Assembly: GCA_025459355.1 (NCBI GenBank)
Contig: JALOQS010000040.1
Span: 1-53,265, forward strand
Direction of reading: 5' to 3'
Length of the DNA stretch: 53,265 nucleotides
Source: Pirellula sp.
Lineage (GTDB): Bacteria; Planctomycetota; Planctomycetia; Pirellulales; Pirellulaceae
Below, piece after piece: positions 52,730-53,265 of the stretch (its first letter is position 1; every line of letters starts with the position of its first letter). Below the pieces are notes generated by a model. That model was not told where the DNA came from. It did no database searches and saw nothing but the letters and a program-made list of their open reading frames with translations. Position numbers and translations under genes: made by a program.

Positions 52730-53265
52730 ATGGACATTCTTATTTGGGGACCGCTCGTTCGGGTCATACAAGCTTTGCTCGCTGCGGCGCCGACGGTCGT
52801 TGTCGGTTGGCTTATTGCAGCCGTACTGGAACGAATACTTGGTCGCGCTAATACATTGAAGCTATTTGGCGGGCATACATGGAAGCAAATCCCCTATGCA
52901 TGGCTTCTGGGAATGTTGCTTCCGGTCTGCTCTTTGGGGGTCATTCCGGTCATGCAACAGATGCGAAAGAGCGGAATCTCGGGCGGGACAATTCTCGCAT
53001 TCGGGCTGACAGCTCCTTTGTTCAATCCCATTTCGGTGTTGTACGGATTAACTTTGTCCGACCCGTTCACTCTATTCGTTTTTTGTTTAGGGTCACTCAG
53101 CATCGTGACCGTAATTGGTGTCGTTTGGGATAAGCTGTTTCCGAACAGTTCGAGTCCACCCGAGGAACTCCCTCCTACGCCCTACGGTCTGCAAAGAATT
53201 GGTGCGGTCGCTTTGTCCATGTGCCAACAAGCTGTCGGACCCTCGACGAAGTATATGATCTGGGC
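52730..53265 (+). CDS. ArsP/DUF318-type permease, C-terminus cut by window edge
   Basis: An open frame from ATG 52730 to the last base encodes at least 178 residues. Membrane spans are clear: LVRVIQALLAAAPTVVVGWLIAAVL, IPYAWLLGMLLPVCSLGVIPV, GTILAFGLTAPLFNPISVLYGL and TLFVFCLGSLSIVTVIGVV. The LPVCSLGVIPVMQQMRKSG...APLFNPIS pattern matches the permease family PF03773 (ArsP/DUF318), where CSCG is more usual; here the second Cys is Leu. Members export organoarsenicals or metals such as zinc or copper. The upstream His-rich lipoprotein fits this. The specific substrate is unknown. Confidence 0.85.
   Translation, partial: MDILIWGPLVRVIQALLAAAPTVVVGWLIAAVLERILGRANTLKLFGGHTWKQIPYAWLLGMLLPVCSLGVIPVMQQMRKSGISGGTILAFGLTAPLFNPISVLYGLTLSDPFTLFVFCLGSLSIVTVIGVVWDKLFPNSSSPPEELPPTPYGLQRIGAVALSMCQQAVGPSTKYMIW

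Overview
This window looks like chromosome from a planctomycete, most likely of the Pirellulaceae (Rhodopirellula/Rubripirellula-like). The argument rests on family content. The window holds a DUF1549/DUF1553 protein beside a DUF1501 protein, a DUF1559 protein with a prepilin-like N-terminus paired with a small lipoprotein, two formylglycine-type sulfatases, a DoxX-family protein, a DUF58/transglutaminase/MoxR set and an ECF sigma factor with a large membrane partner. No tRNA, rRNA, CRISPR array, transposase or phage gene was seen. Ordinary housekeeping genes (ilvA, fumC, tkt, panD, thyA, purH) are scattered between them.

Layout. 1-6832: a truncated DoxX-family gene on the minus strand, a planctomycete-type membrane protein, a secreted glucoamylase-family protein and two exported sulfatases, suggesting breakdown of (sulfated) polysaccharide. 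6870-14364: ilvA, a von Willebrand A protein, an esterase and fumC on the minus strand, then tkt divergently on the plus strand. 14711-20441: a plus-strand operon of DUF1549/1553, DUF1501, an ECF sigma factor and a membrane protein whose outer part resembles DUF1549 and carries a CxxCH motif. 20649-31358: seven minus-strand genes in tight order (read from 31358 down): a five-heme cytochrome, an outer-membrane beta-barrel, MoxR, aldo/keto reductase, halogenase-like flavoprotein, an asparagine-synthetase-like protein without the N-terminal Cys, and a radical SAM enzyme. 31635-38829: a small membrane protein (+), then a minus-strand run dgcA-like, dgcN-like (DUF1611), panD, methyltransferase and thyA, then purH on the plus strand. 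39203-45271: Wzc-like tyrosine kinase, phosphodiesterase, methyltransferase and GT2 glycosyltransferase, an exopolysaccharide/surface-glycan region. 45395-53265: lipoprotein plus DUF1559 on the minus strand, DUF58-transglutaminase-MoxR on the plus strand, then a His-rich lipoprotein and an ArsP/DUF318-type permease that runs off the window.

The strongest oddities are these. (1) The thyA gene has a clean in-frame loss of 34 codons, which removes the dUMP-binding segment next to the catalytic Cys; the frame and both ends are intact. (2) The ECF sigma factor is translationally coupled to a predicted anti-sigma protein that has a DUF1549-like, possibly heme-binding outer domain, next to bona fide DUF1549/DUF1501 genes. 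(3) A pentaheme cytochrome gene abuts an outer-membrane barrel gene with no gap, a possible trans-outer-membrane electron conduit. (4) A compact set of halogenase-like flavoprotein, aldo/keto reductase, Cys-less Asn-synthetase and radical SAM genes could be an unclassified small-molecule pathway. (5) The transglutaminase-like protein has Asp where the catalytic Cys is expected. (6) There are mutually exclusive RNA hairpins after tkt and tandem hairpins in the leader of the tyrosine-kinase gene.

All family calls were made by eye from protein sequence; no database search was run. Start codons were adjusted where a shorter start with a better ribosome site, signal peptide or family-typical N-terminus was visible.
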